From the NCBI GenBank assembly GCA_017518735.1, contig JAFWTY010000032.1, forward strand, positions 1 through 36,553: a DNA stretch of 36,553 nt, written 5' to 3'. The notes under the pieces are model-generated. The model had not been told where the DNA came from and did not search any database. It saw only the letters and a list, made by a program, of their open reading frames with translations. Made by a program: the position numbers and the translations under genes. Source of the stretch: Lachnospiraceae bacterium (GTDB lineage: Bacteria > Bacillota > Clostridia > Lachnospirales > Lachnospiraceae). Positions 1 through 8,129 of this stretch are shown here, one piece after another. Numbering within the stretch: the first letter of the stretch is position 1; the number at the start of each line of letters is the position of its first letter.

Positions 1-69
1 ACATCCTGACAGCATAAGACAAATTATAAGAATAAAGAATCCAATATTATATTTCAACTTCATTTTCAT
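1..69 (-). CDS. Lipoprotein, N-terminal fragment (signal peptide only)
   Basis: Only the first 23 codons lie in the window. They encode a short basic N-terminus (MKMKLK), a hydrophobic stretch and a lipobox ending LSGC, whose cysteine is the last codon before the window edge. This is a classic lipoprotein signal peptide, so the mature protein should be lipid-anchored on the outer face of the cell membrane. A GGAAG Shine-Dalgarno lies just upstream of two in-frame ATGs (67-69 and 61-63); the second has the better spacing. It follows the FGGY kinase by 92 bp and is probably in the same operon, which would fit a solute-binding protein, but the function cannot be read from the signal peptide alone. 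Confidence 0.7.
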   Translation of the reverse strand, partial: MKMKLKYNIGFFILIICLMLSGC

Positions 70-161
70 TTTTCTTCCTTCATTGCCGTTTCTTTTTTCG
101 TCTTTTTTATCAACCCACCGAGATAATCATAAATCCATTTTTTCTTTAGATTGAATATAGC

Positions 162-1763
162 CTACTTGTTTTTACCACTGTTTAATGCTTTGAAATTAGC
201 TGCATTGGACTTGTAGAGCTTTTTAAATACTCTGTAATTGCGTTCGTATATTTCTTTATTGTCGGGATTTGGCATGTATACATGTTCTGCTTTAACAATG
301 TCGTGCGCATATTCCAATACATCCACATCTTTGATCCCGGCTGCAACAGTCAGGGCTGCTCCGACAGCGCCCACTTCTTTCGAATTGCTGACCGTCTCTA
401 TGGTTCTTCCCGTGATGTCGGCAAGCATCTGGCAGGTAACCGGTGACGAAGCCCCTCCGCCGACAAAACGGATTGTGTCAGATGTTTTCACCTTCCTGTT
501 CTCGCATTCCAATAACCAGCGTAAATGATAACAAATACCTTCAAGAACCGCACGAATCATATCTCTCTTGCCGGTTTCAATCCGAATATTAAAAAACATG
601 CCTGCGGCATTGGAATCCTCAAACGGGCAACGATTCCCATGAAGCCAAGGAGTAAAAACCACGCCGTTGGATCCCGGAGGAACTTTACTGATTTCCTCGG
701 AAAGATAGTCATAAAGACTCATATATTTGCTTTCCACATCAGTGACTTTCATCTGATTCAGATAGATTCCGGACTCATCCAATGCCAGGTGATCCCTGAC
801 CCATTCAAAGCATTTTCCGGCAGTTTCGAGTTCTGCGTAATAATTGAAATATCCGCGTTTTGCCGACAAAACACCGGTAATCATCGCATTCAAATCTACG
901 GTCTGACTGTCCATATAAGTGGATACCCATCCCGAAGTTCCGACATAAATATGTGTATCACCGGGCCTTGTACATCCCGCACCGATATTTACAAAGGTAG
1001 TGTCACCGCCGCCACCGAAAACAGGAATTCCCTTTATCAGTCCCAAATCCTTTGCCGCTGTTTCTGTCAGTTCACCGGCCAAATCCGTACTTTCTATGAG
1101 TTCCGGCATATGTGCGGGATTAACCTTGTACATTTTAAGAAGCCCTTTATTCCAGCCTTCTTTTCCTTTTCGCGTGTCATAGAGGAAGGTTCCGAATGCA
1201 GAATCGGCGGTTCTGACAATCCTGCCTGTGAGGCGTACCAACAGGTAGTCACAGATATCCAGCCACTTATAGACTTTCGAAAATATCTCCGGTTCATTGT
1301 TCTCCACCCACTTATACTTCCAGACCGGATCTTTGGCACTGACGGAAGCCGCATAATTAACCTTAAGATTCTTAACAAGCTTAAACAGATTGCATCCGGA
1401 CACCTTGATGATGCCGTTGCACATGCCTTCTTTATATTCTTTAATGCCTCTTTGATCCAGATAATTCATGGGATGTCTTAAGGCATTTCCATTTTCATCG
1501 ACGAGTACAGAGCCCTGGAACTGTGTACAGGCAGCCATACCGCCGATTTCTTCGGGTTTTACATCCGACTTTACAAACAATTTCCGTGTGGTGGAACACA
1601 AAGCTTCCCACCACTCATTTTCATCCTGTTCCACTCCTCCGTCATCCGTAGTATACAGACCGTAACCGGCCGAGGCACTTGTCACAAGACGAATTTGGTG
1701 ATCAATCTCAAAGAGACAGGTTTTTAAAGTGCTTGTCCCAAAATCATAGATAATAATATACAT
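162..1763 (-). CDS. FGGY-family carbohydrate kinase (xylulokinase-like)
   Basis: The 533-aa protein is a cytoplasmic ATP-dependent sugar kinase. The N-terminal phosphate-binding loop DFGTSTLKT is at residues 7-15. The substrate-loop-like YLDQR is at 101-105, and GGGGDTT at 250-256 contains the probable catalytic base Asp254. The ATP-side motifs GTSGW (275-279) and VGGGASS (434-440) follow, then the C-terminal SKEVGAVGAA helix. Length is normal for the family (about 490-540). Overall pattern is closest to xylulokinases, but FGGY substrate specificity cannot be read from motifs, so the sugar (xylulose, ribulose, gluconate or other) is open. The start codon abuts the stop of the HAD phosphatase gene, so the two are cotranscribed. 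The frame stays open for 31 codons after the TAG stop (see findings). Confidence 0.88.
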   Translation of the reverse strand: MYIIIYDFGTSTLKTCLFEIDHQIRLVTSASAGYGLYTTDDGGVEQDENEWWEALCSTTRKLFVKSDVKPEEIGGMAACTQFQGSVLVDENGNALRHPMNYLDQRGIKEYKEGMCNGIIKVSGCNLFKLVKNLKVNYAASVSAKDPVWKYKWVENNEPEIFSKVYKWLDICDYLLVRLTGRIVRTADSAFGTFLYDTRKGKEGWNKGLLKMYKVNPAHMPELIESTDLAGELTETAAKDLGLIKGIPVFGGGGDTTFVNIGAGCTRPGDTHIYVGTSGWVSTYMDSQTVDLNAMITGVLSAKRGYFNYYAELETAGKCFEWVRDHLALDESGIYLNQMKVTDVESKYMSLYDYLSEEISKVPPGSNGVVFTPWLHGNRCPFEDSNAAGMFFNIRIETGKRDMIRAVLEGICYHLRWLLECENRKVKTSDTIRFVGGGASSPVTCQMLADITGRTIETVSNSKEVGAVGAALTVAAGIKDVDVLEYAHDIVKAEHVYMPNPDNKEIYERNYRVFKKLYKSNAANFKALNSGKNK

Positions 1764-2402
1764 TTACTCTTCTTCTTTCAGATGAATGTTCCAGCCTGTG
1801 TCAATTTTTTTCTTAACCTTACTCATGGTTTTAGAATCAAGTTCGGGCCAGTCGACGACAGTACTGGCATTTTTTGTTACCAGATGGGCTTTCTCCGCAC
1901 ACAGAGCCAAAGGCGTATCGGCAAGTGAATCGGAATAAAAATTATCAATCGTTGGAAAACCGTGATCCATCATATATTTGGCCTTTTCCTTCGCATACAT
2001 CAGATTATCCACAAAAACGCCAAATTCACGGTCATAATCCGTAGCCATATAGTTTACGCCAAGCCGATCAGCAATCGGACCGATGATACATTTCGGAGAA
2101 GCACTTATGATCAAATCATCCGGCTTTTTCTGTGCCAGATACCAGGCAGCGAGTTTCTTTTCGTTTTTGTTCCAGTATCGCTCGATTTGTTCATCAAAAT
2201 CATCAATCATCGTCAGATAACCGAACATTTTCCTTTGCATAAGATGGTTTGGCACCTTTCCCCTTTTAAACCCAATCACATGCTTTAACGCATCGGGAAG
2301 ATAGGTGAACCACAGTTTGGGATGACGTCTCAGACACCAGAGCCCAAAGCCTATGGAGCAGTCGCCCGGAAAAATTGTTCCGTCGAAATCATATACGTTC
2401 AT
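1764..2402 (-). CDS. HAD-superfamily phosphatase (HAD-IB, SerB-like)
   Basis: This 212-aa cytoplasmic phosphohydrolase carries the haloacid dehalogenase motifs in order. Motif I is DFDGT at residues 5-9, with Asp5 as expected nucleophile and Asp7 as general acid. Motif II is SAS at 100-102, and motif IV is SDSLAD at 157-162. A helical cap is inserted directly after motif I, as in subfamily IB (phosphoserine phosphatase-like). The substrate is unknown. The start is one of three ATGs in a run of overlapping ATGA repeats (2401-2410); only this one is in frame, and a GGGAG sequence lies about 8 nt upstream. It sits 4 bp after the MATE gene and immediately before the sugar kinase, so a phosphatase and a kinase are made from one transcript. 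Confidence 0.82.
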   Translation of the reverse strand: MNVYDFDGTIFPGDCSIGFGLWCLRRHPKLWFTYLPDALKHVIGFKRGKVPNHLMQRKMFGYLTMIDDFDEQIERYWNKNEKKLAAWYLAQKKPDDLIISASPKCIIGPIADRLGVNYMATDYDREFGVFVDNLMYAKEKAKYMMDHGFPTIDNFYSDSLADTPLALCAEKAHLVTKNASTVVDWPELDSKTMSKVKKKIDTGWNIHLKEEE

Positions 2403-2406
2403 TCAT

Positions 2407-4143
2407 TCATCTCCCGGATTTTTCATTTTTTGAAAATCGAAACATGTTTCTGTTATAGCCAGTGGTAACTAAATAAACCTTTTCCTTGTGTGAAGCCATC
2501 AGCCCGCTTAATATGAATCCACTCAGACCTTTCACCTGATAATCCGGATTCGTGATGTCAAACAGCTTTCCCGAATCGCGTTCAATGATAAGAACCGAAT
2601 CTTCTTCAAAGAAAAGCGAGAGCTCTATCAAAATGTTTTTCTTTGCTTTCCTGTTATTTTCAAGAATAGTCAAACCGATTTCTTCCACAAAAAGAGCTGC
2701 CCGGTTGACTTCTTCTTTCGGATATTGATGTTCCATCAGACGCTCTCCCACTTCTTTCGAGAGCGCAACCGCCGCATCAGGCGTAAGTATTCCGTCCAAG
2801 ACTTCAATGTCCGTTTCCAGATTTTTAAGCAAGAAGGGAAAATTATCTTTTTTGAACTTTAAGAATACAAAGAGCATTGCCGTGGCAAGTGCCACAGCAG
2901 GCGCCACAACAAAGCCTGCCCACATCCCGTAGAAACCAAAAAGCAATGAACCTGTAATGGGCAGAATCATATAGAGTAAACCGTTCTGAAAACAGGCAAT
3001 CGCGGTTGCCATCCCGATACGGTCAATCAGCATATAATATGAGGTTGTCAGGGAAACCAAACTGCAAAAAACAAATCCAATACAAACAATCCGGATTGCA
3101 GCAATTGACGGAGCAAGCGCAGCCCCATCGGTAATTCCGAACAGAGCGCAGAATTGCTTAGCAAGAATTATTATGAGAAGGGTCGCCACTGCTCCCTCTA
3201 TGATAGCGGCTTTAATGCCGGATTTCATGACCCTTTTGATCAGTTTGGAATTTCCTTCGCCGAAATAGGTTCCGATCAGAGGTTGCATAGCCATACCTAC
3301 GCCATCCATCACGACGCCGAATTCAATCAGACTGACAACCACAGCCAGGGTAATCAGGCCGTTCTCACCATAGCGTCCGGAAACATGACTGATCATCACA
3401 TAGTCCATCAAACCCCAACAGATATATACGGAAGAATCCACGATACTGTAACGAGAAGTCAAAAGAAAATCCCTAAAGGAAAGATGCCACACAAAGCGCA
3501 GCGTATTCCCTTTCCGGAAGAAGTGCCAGCAACAGACAAGAATTCCGAGTGCGTTTCCGATAACGGAACCGAGAATGATACCGGTCATTCCAAAGAATTT
3601 TGTAAAGACTATGGAAAGAATGACATTTCCACCGATTTGAAAGCCGTAACAGATATTATTACAGAGCTCATCCCCGTCGCTGTAGACCATCTGTTCAAGA
3701 TAGAAAATCACGATTGTCAGAAATGCATTTATCGGAACAAAACGATAGTATTTAAGTGCATTTTCCAGGATATCACCGGTAATACCGCTCACTTGAAAAT
3801 ACACGTTTTTCATCACAAAAATCAAAACCGCAGAAAGCAGTCCCATGCCGAGACTGATGATGAGTCCCTGTCCAAAAATCTCATTCGCCCGGTCTTTTTT
3901 CATAGCTCCGGTCTCTCTGGCAAATACTATTCCGACACCTGTGGAACATAAATCGCCGAAGAATGTCACAATAGCTGTAATAGGCGTAATTGCGTTGATT
4001 CCGGCAACACCGGACGCACCGATAAAGTATCCAGCAATGATACTGTCACTAAGAAGCATCAGATACATAACCGCCTTGGTAAATGTACCTGATATCAGCA
4101 TAGAAATGAATTTTTGCTCGCAAAAACCCCTTTTCTGATTCAT
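2407..4143 (-). CDS. MATE-family transporter with C-terminal GHKL ATPase-like domain
   Basis: Residues 1 to about 435 form a multi-spanning membrane protein of the MATE (MOP) family, with the usual two-halves pattern of about 12 helices. MATE proteins are cation-coupled exporters of drugs or metabolites. The remaining 140 residues are an added cytosolic domain that reads like an RsbW/SpoIIAB-type ATPase. The evidence is an N-box (FVEEIGLTILENN, 485-497), a G1 box with intact Asp (RDSGKLFD, 522-529) and a glycine-rich GLSG near 539. It ends in the final strand TTGYNRNMFRFSK. At 578 aa it is far longer than plain MATE proteins (about 450). A GGGGAG Shine-Dalgarno lies 9 nt upstream. The next transporter upstream also carries such a domain. 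The transported substrate is unknown. Confidence 0.85.
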   Translation of the reverse strand: MNQKRGFCEQKFISMLISGTFTKAVMYLMLLSDSIIAGYFIGASGVAGINAITPITAIVTFFGDLCSTGVGIVFARETGAMKKDRANEIFGQGLIISLGMGLLSAVLIFVMKNVYFQVSGITGDILENALKYYRFVPINAFLTIVIFYLEQMVYSDGDELCNNICYGFQIGGNVILSIVFTKFFGMTGIILGSVIGNALGILVCCWHFFRKGNTLRFVWHLSFRDFLLTSRYSIVDSSVYICWGLMDYVMISHVSGRYGENGLITLAVVVSLIEFGVVMDGVGMAMQPLIGTYFGEGNSKLIKRVMKSGIKAAIIEGAVATLLIIILAKQFCALFGITDGAALAPSIAAIRIVCIGFVFCSLVSLTTSYYMLIDRIGMATAIACFQNGLLYMILPITGSLLFGFYGMWAGFVVAPAVALATAMLFVFLKFKKDNFPFLLKNLETDIEVLDGILTPDAAVALSKEVGERLMEHQYPKEEVNRAALFVEEIGLTILENNRKAKKNILIELSLFFEEDSVLIIERDSGKLFDITNPDYQVKGLSGFILSGLMASHKEKVYLVTTGYNRNMFRFSKNEKSGR

Positions 4144-4202
4144 TCAGTTTTTCTCCCCATTTTCTCCCCGTTATTTTACGAAAAATCCCCTATACTCATT
4201 TC

Positions 4203-5780
4203 TTATTTCGTCAAAATATCCCGGTTTAACATCTTGAAATGTCCGGCCTCTTCCACAACTTCCATATGATTTGACGCAATACGTGTCGCCGTAGTAATAA
4301 AGTCCAGAATCAGAGTCAAGGTAGCAGCCAGCCCGAGATTTGTATCCGGAATACCGAACTGTTTCATAATGAGTCCGAGGCAGATTACCATACCACCGGA
4401 AACAGGCGGAATTGCCGGCTGAACGATACAAACCACAAGCCAAACACCGATGATCCATGCGATATTGATGTTTGTGTTATAAAGCTCGGTAAAATAAAAG
4501 ATGGTAATTACAAAAGCACTTGCGGAACAACTGAGCTGTAAAATGTTTTTCAAAGGAACCGCAAAGGAATTGTATTCCGGTGAAACCCCGAGTTTCTTTT
4601 CATTGATTTCGAGTACGGTACCAAAGGCTGCCATCGAAGAACAGGTTGCAAAACCGATTCCGATGGTCGGAAGGATTTTTTTGATCAAAAGCGAAAACTT
4701 CACTTTGAAACGAATGCTTACAATAATAGTTTTGATCAGTACAAGTACAACATTGAAACCGAGGCAAAGGACAATCGGTTTCCAAATACTTAAAATACCG
4801 CCGAATCCGTTGTCCCAGAAAAGCAACGTCAAAGCAGAGAAAATATAAATCGGCAATAATTTGCAAATAGCATTTACGATATTGATAAACAGTAAATTTC
4901 CCTGGCAGACCAGGTCTTTGATTCCAGAAACCTTACTTCCGGTTATGGTAATCAACGCGCCGATAATAAGCGCTATAAATGCTATTTGAAGCATGTTTCC
5001 GTCCTGGAACGGAGAAATCGGATTGGAAGGCACACTGTTTAAGAAAAGTGCAATAATCTCCGAAAAGCCGCTTCCTCCATCCGTTTTTCCATAATGAAAC
5101 GTAAAGAAAGGAAGCAACAAAACGGTAATAATACCGGTTTCCAGGAATCCGGTCAGCATCGTCTTGGAAATCAGATATCTGCCCTTCTTGTTGAGGTTTG
5201 CTATACTTCCCATACCGCAGATACCGGATAGAATCGAAAGGAAAATCAAAATACCGGCGAATATACAGAGCAGATTCATAAAGATCGCTTCGATATTTCC
5301 GAGGATATAATCATGCAAAACAAAAGCGAGTTTTTCCGGAAGATACGTTTTTGTGGCTCCCATGATCAATGCCAAAGCAACCGCCAGAATAAAGAATACT
5401 TCTTCGCGGATTTTATCTTTCGGAATCTCCAGAGTGATGATATTATTGCCGTTTTTGTAGGAATGACTCGGTTCCAGGCCGACATTCTGCGCCAGGATCT
5501 GCGTATATTCATCCTTTGCTTCCCTCTCGGGCAAATCATATTTTTCACCAGCAAATGTCAGTTTAATATAACTATGGCCCAGACCTTTTACAAAGGATAA
5601 ACTAACCTCTTTGGTCTCTTTATAGGAATTCGCAATATCTTTCAGAACATCTTCCATCGTAAAAACGAAACGAATGCGGTTTTTATTATTCACCTTTTGT
5701 TCCTTTAACCAGGAATCAATCTTTTCCGTAATCCGGGCAATTCCTTCATTATTCAGTTGAAAATCAAGGTTTTTTATCAT
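4203..5780 (-). CDS. SDF-family dicarboxylate/amino acid:cation symporter with N-terminal GHKL-like domain
   Basis: The protein has two parts. Residues 1 to about 123 are soluble and resemble a degenerate anti-sigma-factor/GHKL ATPase domain: FTMEDVLKDIAN (40-51) matches the N-box, GEKYDL (78-83) sits where the G1 box should be but lacks the leading Asp, and NGNNIITLEIPK looks like the last strand. From about 127 to the end is a sodium- or proton-coupled symporter of the SDF (DAACS) family, with about eight helices, a serine-containing re-entrant segment (GFATCSSMAAFGT) and the helix starting IPPVSGGM. At 525 aa it is about 100 residues longer than common relatives. Likely substrates are C4-dicarboxylates, glutamate/aspartate or other amino acids. 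It precedes the MATE gene by 59 bp. The Shine-Dalgarno is probably AGAAAGAG. Confidence 0.82.
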   Translation of the reverse strand: MIKNLDFQLNNEGIARITEKIDSWLKEQKVNNKNRIRFVFTMEDVLKDIANSYKETKEVSLSFVKGLGHSYIKLTFAGEKYDLPEREAKDEYTQILAQNVGLEPSHSYKNGNNIITLEIPKDKIREEVFFILAVALALIMGATKTYLPEKLAFVLHDYILGNIEAIFMNLLCIFAGILIFLSILSGICGMGSIANLNKKGRYLISKTMLTGFLETGIITVLLLPFFTFHYGKTDGGSGFSEIIALFLNSVPSNPISPFQDGNMLQIAFIALIIGALITITGSKVSGIKDLVCQGNLLFINIVNAICKLLPIYIFSALTLLFWDNGFGGILSIWKPIVLCLGFNVVLVLIKTIIVSIRFKVKFSLLIKKILPTIGIGFATCSSMAAFGTVLEINEKKLGVSPEYNSFAVPLKNILQLSCSASAFVITIFYFTELYNTNINIAWIIGVWLVVCIVQPAIPPVSGGMVICLGLIMKQFGIPDTNLGLAATLTLILDFITTATRIASNHMEVVEEAGHFKMLNRDILTK

Positions 5781-5814
5781 TCCTTTAATTCTCTTTCTAA
5801 AAGATTAAATACAC

Positions 5815-6756
5815 TTATTGTCTTAATTTCTCAAGCAGTTTTAAGAAATAATCCGGTAACGGAGCCGAGAATTCCATATACTCTCCGGTTCTCGGATGTT
5901 TAAACCCAATCACCTCGGCATGCAAAACCTGTCCGTTCGTATGATAAGGGTCTTTATCCGGTCCGTAAACCGTATCTCCAAGTAAAGGATGGCGAAGGTA
6001 TGCCATATGGACACGAATCTGATGCGTACGGCCCGTTTCCAGGCGAAATGAGGCATAATCATACCCATTCAGGCATTCTGTCACCTCATAGTGCGTAACG
6101 GCCTTTTTCGAGTGCATGGAGGGCATATTCGGCACACACATTTTCTTACGGTCATTCTTATCGCGTTCCATCGGTGCATCCACGGTTCCGGAGTTCTCTT
6201 TTAAATGACCTGTTACAATGCCTCTGTAGATTCTTTTGGCGGAATGTTCCTTTAACTGTTCTGCAATGGATTGGTGCGCCGTATCATTTTTGCAAATGAT
6301 TAAAGAACCCGAAGTGTCGCGGTCAATACGATGAACAATTCCCGGTCTCATCACACCGTTAATACCGGACAGAGAGTCCTTACAATGATACATAATGGCA
6401 TTTACCAGCGTTCCGGTATAATGTCCGGCAGCAGGATGAACCACCATTCCCTTTGGCTTATTTACAACCAGGACATCCTCATCTTCATAAAGAATATCCA
6501 GAGGGATATCTTCCGGAAGGATATGCGGAGTAATCAGAGCCGGAATCTCTATCGTAACTTTATCGTTTTCACGAAGGGGATAGCCGCATTTTACCTCTTT
6601 TCCGTTTACGGAAACCATACCCTGTTTGGAAAGTTTTTGAATATAGCTGCGGGACAAAGCCTCAAACTGATCGCACAAAAAAACATCCAGCCTTTCATCC
6701 GCACCGGCCGAGTCAATCAAAAAAGTATACTGTTGTGCATCGTTTGCATTACTCAT
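5815..6756 (-). CDS. rluD: RluA/RluD-family rRNA pseudouridine synthase
   Basis: The 313-aa enzyme converts uridine to pseudouridine in RNA, most likely in 23S rRNA. It has an N-terminal S4 RNA-binding domain (about residues 20-65, LSRSYIQKLSKQGMVSVNGK). The catalytic domain carries VVNKPKGMVVHP (97-108) and HRIDRDTSG (142-150), with Asp145 as nucleophile, and further on LETGRTHQIRVH. Size and domain order match the RluD/YlyB type. The start ATG overlaps the stop of the AroB-like gene (TAATG), so the two genes are translationally coupled. The exact target uridine cannot be told from sequence, and a paralogue of different specificity is possible. Confidence 0.92.
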   Translation of the reverse strand: MSNANDAQQYTFLIDSAGADERLDVFLCDQFEALSRSYIQKLSKQGMVSVNGKEVKCGYPLRENDKVTIEIPALITPHILPEDIPLDILYEDEDVLVVNKPKGMVVHPAAGHYTGTLVNAIMYHCKDSLSGINGVMRPGIVHRIDRDTSGSLIICKNDTAHQSIAEQLKEHSAKRIYRGIVTGHLKENSGTVDAPMERDKNDRKKMCVPNMPSMHSKKAVTHYEVTECLNGYDYASFRLETGRTHQIRVHMAYLRHPLLGDTVYGPDKDPYHTNGQVLHAEVIGFKHPRTGEYMEFSAPLPDYFLKLLEKLRQ

Positions 6757-7532
6757 TATTCGTTGTCGTTTTCGTCAAAGCAGATTGCATCAAAAAGATC
6801 TGCATTAAAGGAATCATCCTCATCGGCTGTAAATTCATCCTGTAATTTGCCGATCTTTTTTAAGTATAAAACATCGCCGTTTTTTTCGTATTTGGAAAAG
6901 AACTCACAAAAATCGTCAAACAGTTTGTCCTTCGCAATCTTCGTCTGTGTGATTGAAATACCGAACGGAACAAACATATCGCGGATTTCATAATAATCTT
7001 CGGTAGAAAGAAGGCCTTTGCGGAAGGAATAATACGATCCCGTAATACATCCATATGCCACGGCATCGCTTTCCGTGAAAGAATCAATCGATACATAATA
7101 ATCACCGATTGCTTCCAGAAGCGAAATCTTTGAACGTTCCGCTTTTGTCTTATTTATAAGGATTCTGCGCTGGACTTTATAGATTTCCTCGAATAACTCT
7201 TCCAGTGTTTCGTGATCTAAATCACAAAGCTCATATAAATGATTAATGATATATCCATATAAATTTGTACTGTTCTCAAGAGCAAAACGCATGGAATAAA
7301 CGATTAAACTGAAAAACGCAGCATTCTGAAGGTCGAACAATACCTCTGTATTTATAAAAATCGCCTTCGGATAATTCTCCATAAACTGTCCGATTCCCGA
7401 TACCATATCTTTGATCAAAATCGGAGCATACACTTCTTCGGGCGATAAACCTTTCTTCTTTAAATCTTCAGGAGTTCCGATGATTACCGGAATCTGAATG
7501 GTTTTGCTTTTTTCAATAATGACTTCTCTCAT
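6756..7532 (-). CDS. 3-dehydroquinate synthase (AroB)-like pseudoenzyme lacking the N-terminal NAD domain
   Basis: The 258-aa product is not a standard annotated enzyme, but it lines up by eye with the second half of AroB. TIQIP (11-15) corresponds to the FIQIPTTLLA strand. SGIGQFMENYPKAIFINTEVL (45-65) corresponds to NLIGAFYQPKAVLIDTDFL. ESDAVAYG (154-161) matches HGEAVAIG, and RKGLLSTEDYYEIRDMF matches GLLSEEDVERIKALL. LYLKKIGK (222-229) matches the terminal strand. The Rossmann NAD-binding half is absent. The three AroB metal ligands are replaced: the Glu of AEVIKYG, the His of GHTFGHA and the His of HGEAVA. It is therefore expected to be inactive as a synthase and could be structural or regulatory. 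The acidic C-terminus (DEDD, DENDNE) is extra. It is coupled to the pseudouridine synthase gene. The homology is my reading and has not been tested by profile search. Confidence 0.7.
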   Translation of the reverse strand: MREVIIEKSKTIQIPVIIGTPEDLKKKGLSPEEVYAPILIKDMVSGIGQFMENYPKAIFINTEVLFDLQNAAFFSLIVYSMRFALENSTNLYGYIINHLYELCDLDHETLEELFEEIYKVQRRILINKTKAERSKISLLEAIGDYYVSIDSFTESDAVAYGCITGSYYSFRKGLLSTEDYYEIRDMFVPFGISITQTKIAKDKLFDDFCEFFSKYEKNGDVLYLKKIGKLQDEFTADEDDSFNADLFDAICFDENDNE

Positions 7533-7556
7533 ACTTACTATCCTGACACAATTCTT

Positions 7557-7562
7557 ATTATA
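7557..7562 (-). promoter_or_regulatory. Possible -10 box for the AroB-like/rluD/transporter operon
   Basis: A perfect TATAAT on the minus strand sits 24 bp before the ATG at 7532, with AGGAT as a modest ribosome site between. No good -35 is visible, because the expected position falls inside the sepF terminator stem. It would give a short leader of about 15-20 nt. The support is the box and its position only. Confidence 0.35.
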
Positions 7563-7602
7563 AAACGAAAGATTCCCGGTAGCTTTTGCGCATACCGGGA
7601 AT
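7563..7602 (-). terminator. Rho-independent terminator after sepF
   Basis: A perfect 10-bp inverted repeat (ATTCCCGGTA / TACCGGGAAT, 7572-7581 and 7593-7602) with an 11-nt loop lies 25 bp past the sepF stop. On the minus strand it is followed by CTTTCGTTTTA, a slightly broken U tract. It should end the hlyD-like/yggS/sepF transcript before the AroB-like gene. Confidence 0.8.
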
Positions 7603-7627
7603 TAAATTTCTCAATCAAAACCTGATA

Positions 7628-8119
7628 TTATAACATATCTGAATCATCAGAACCCGGAACATCGATGGAACTTACATTCTCACCTGTTGTATCCGCAGTA
7701 ACATTTGCAGTGCTGGGAGAAGCCATGAAAATGTAGGAAGAAATGCTTTCCAACTTAGCATCCAGTGCAAAACAGGAACCGGAAGTATAATCGATAATTC
7801 TCTGAGCTACTGCCAAATCAACACCTTCTAAATTGATAATAACGGTAGTTCTGTTCTTAAGAAGTTCTGTAATCTCTTTTCCGTCCTCGATGGTTTTTGC
7901 ATGCATTCTGTGAATACTGTACATTTCGTCGCCCCTTTCTACTCTGTTACGTCTTGTCGGTACAAATTTGGGTTTGGACTTCTTCGGAGCGCGCTCTTTT
8001 TCTTCATAGCGTTCCTCTTCTTCATTCATACCCTCATCTTCATAATACTCATCTTCTTCTGATCCGCTCTCAAGACCGATTCCGTTTAAAATCTTACCAA
8101 GTACATCTTTGGATGCCAT
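7628..8119 (-). CDS. sepF: Cell division protein SepF
   Basis: SepF is a cytosolic, membrane-attached FtsZ partner that forms rings and helps septum formation in Gram-positive bacteria. The 163-aa product has a short N-terminal segment (MASKDVLGKI), then a long acidic Glu/Tyr-rich linker. The conserved globular domain follows (ITELLKNRTTVIINLEG, RIIDYTSGSCFALDAKL, YIFMASP). The start at 8119 is chosen over an upstream in-frame codon because a GGAGG Shine-Dalgarno lies 6 nt before it and the longer form would run into yggS. It is the last gene of a three-gene unit, 10 bp after yggS and just before a terminator, which matches the yggS-sepF neighbourhood known in Firmicutes. Confidence 0.92.
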   Translation of the reverse strand: MASKDVLGKILNGIGLESGSEEDEYYEDEGMNEEEERYEEKERAPKKSKPKFVPTRRNRVERGDEMYSIHRMHAKTIEDGKEITELLKNRTTVIINLEGVDLAVAQRIIDYTSGSCFALDAKLESISSYIFMASPSTANVTADTTGENVSSIDVPGSDDSDML

Positions 8120-8129
8120 CTTATACCTC

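Noticed and set aside
525..1481. Long plus-strand open frame (318 codons) opposite the sugar kinase gene
   Set aside because: It is the antisense shadow of a clear FGGY kinase, has a composition unlike a normal protein (rich in Cys, His, Phe, Ile) and no domain or ribosome site.
3154..3951. Plus-strand open frame of 265 codons opposite the MATE gene
   Set aside because: Antisense shadow; His/Asp/Lys-rich translation without any motif, while the minus strand has a complete transporter.
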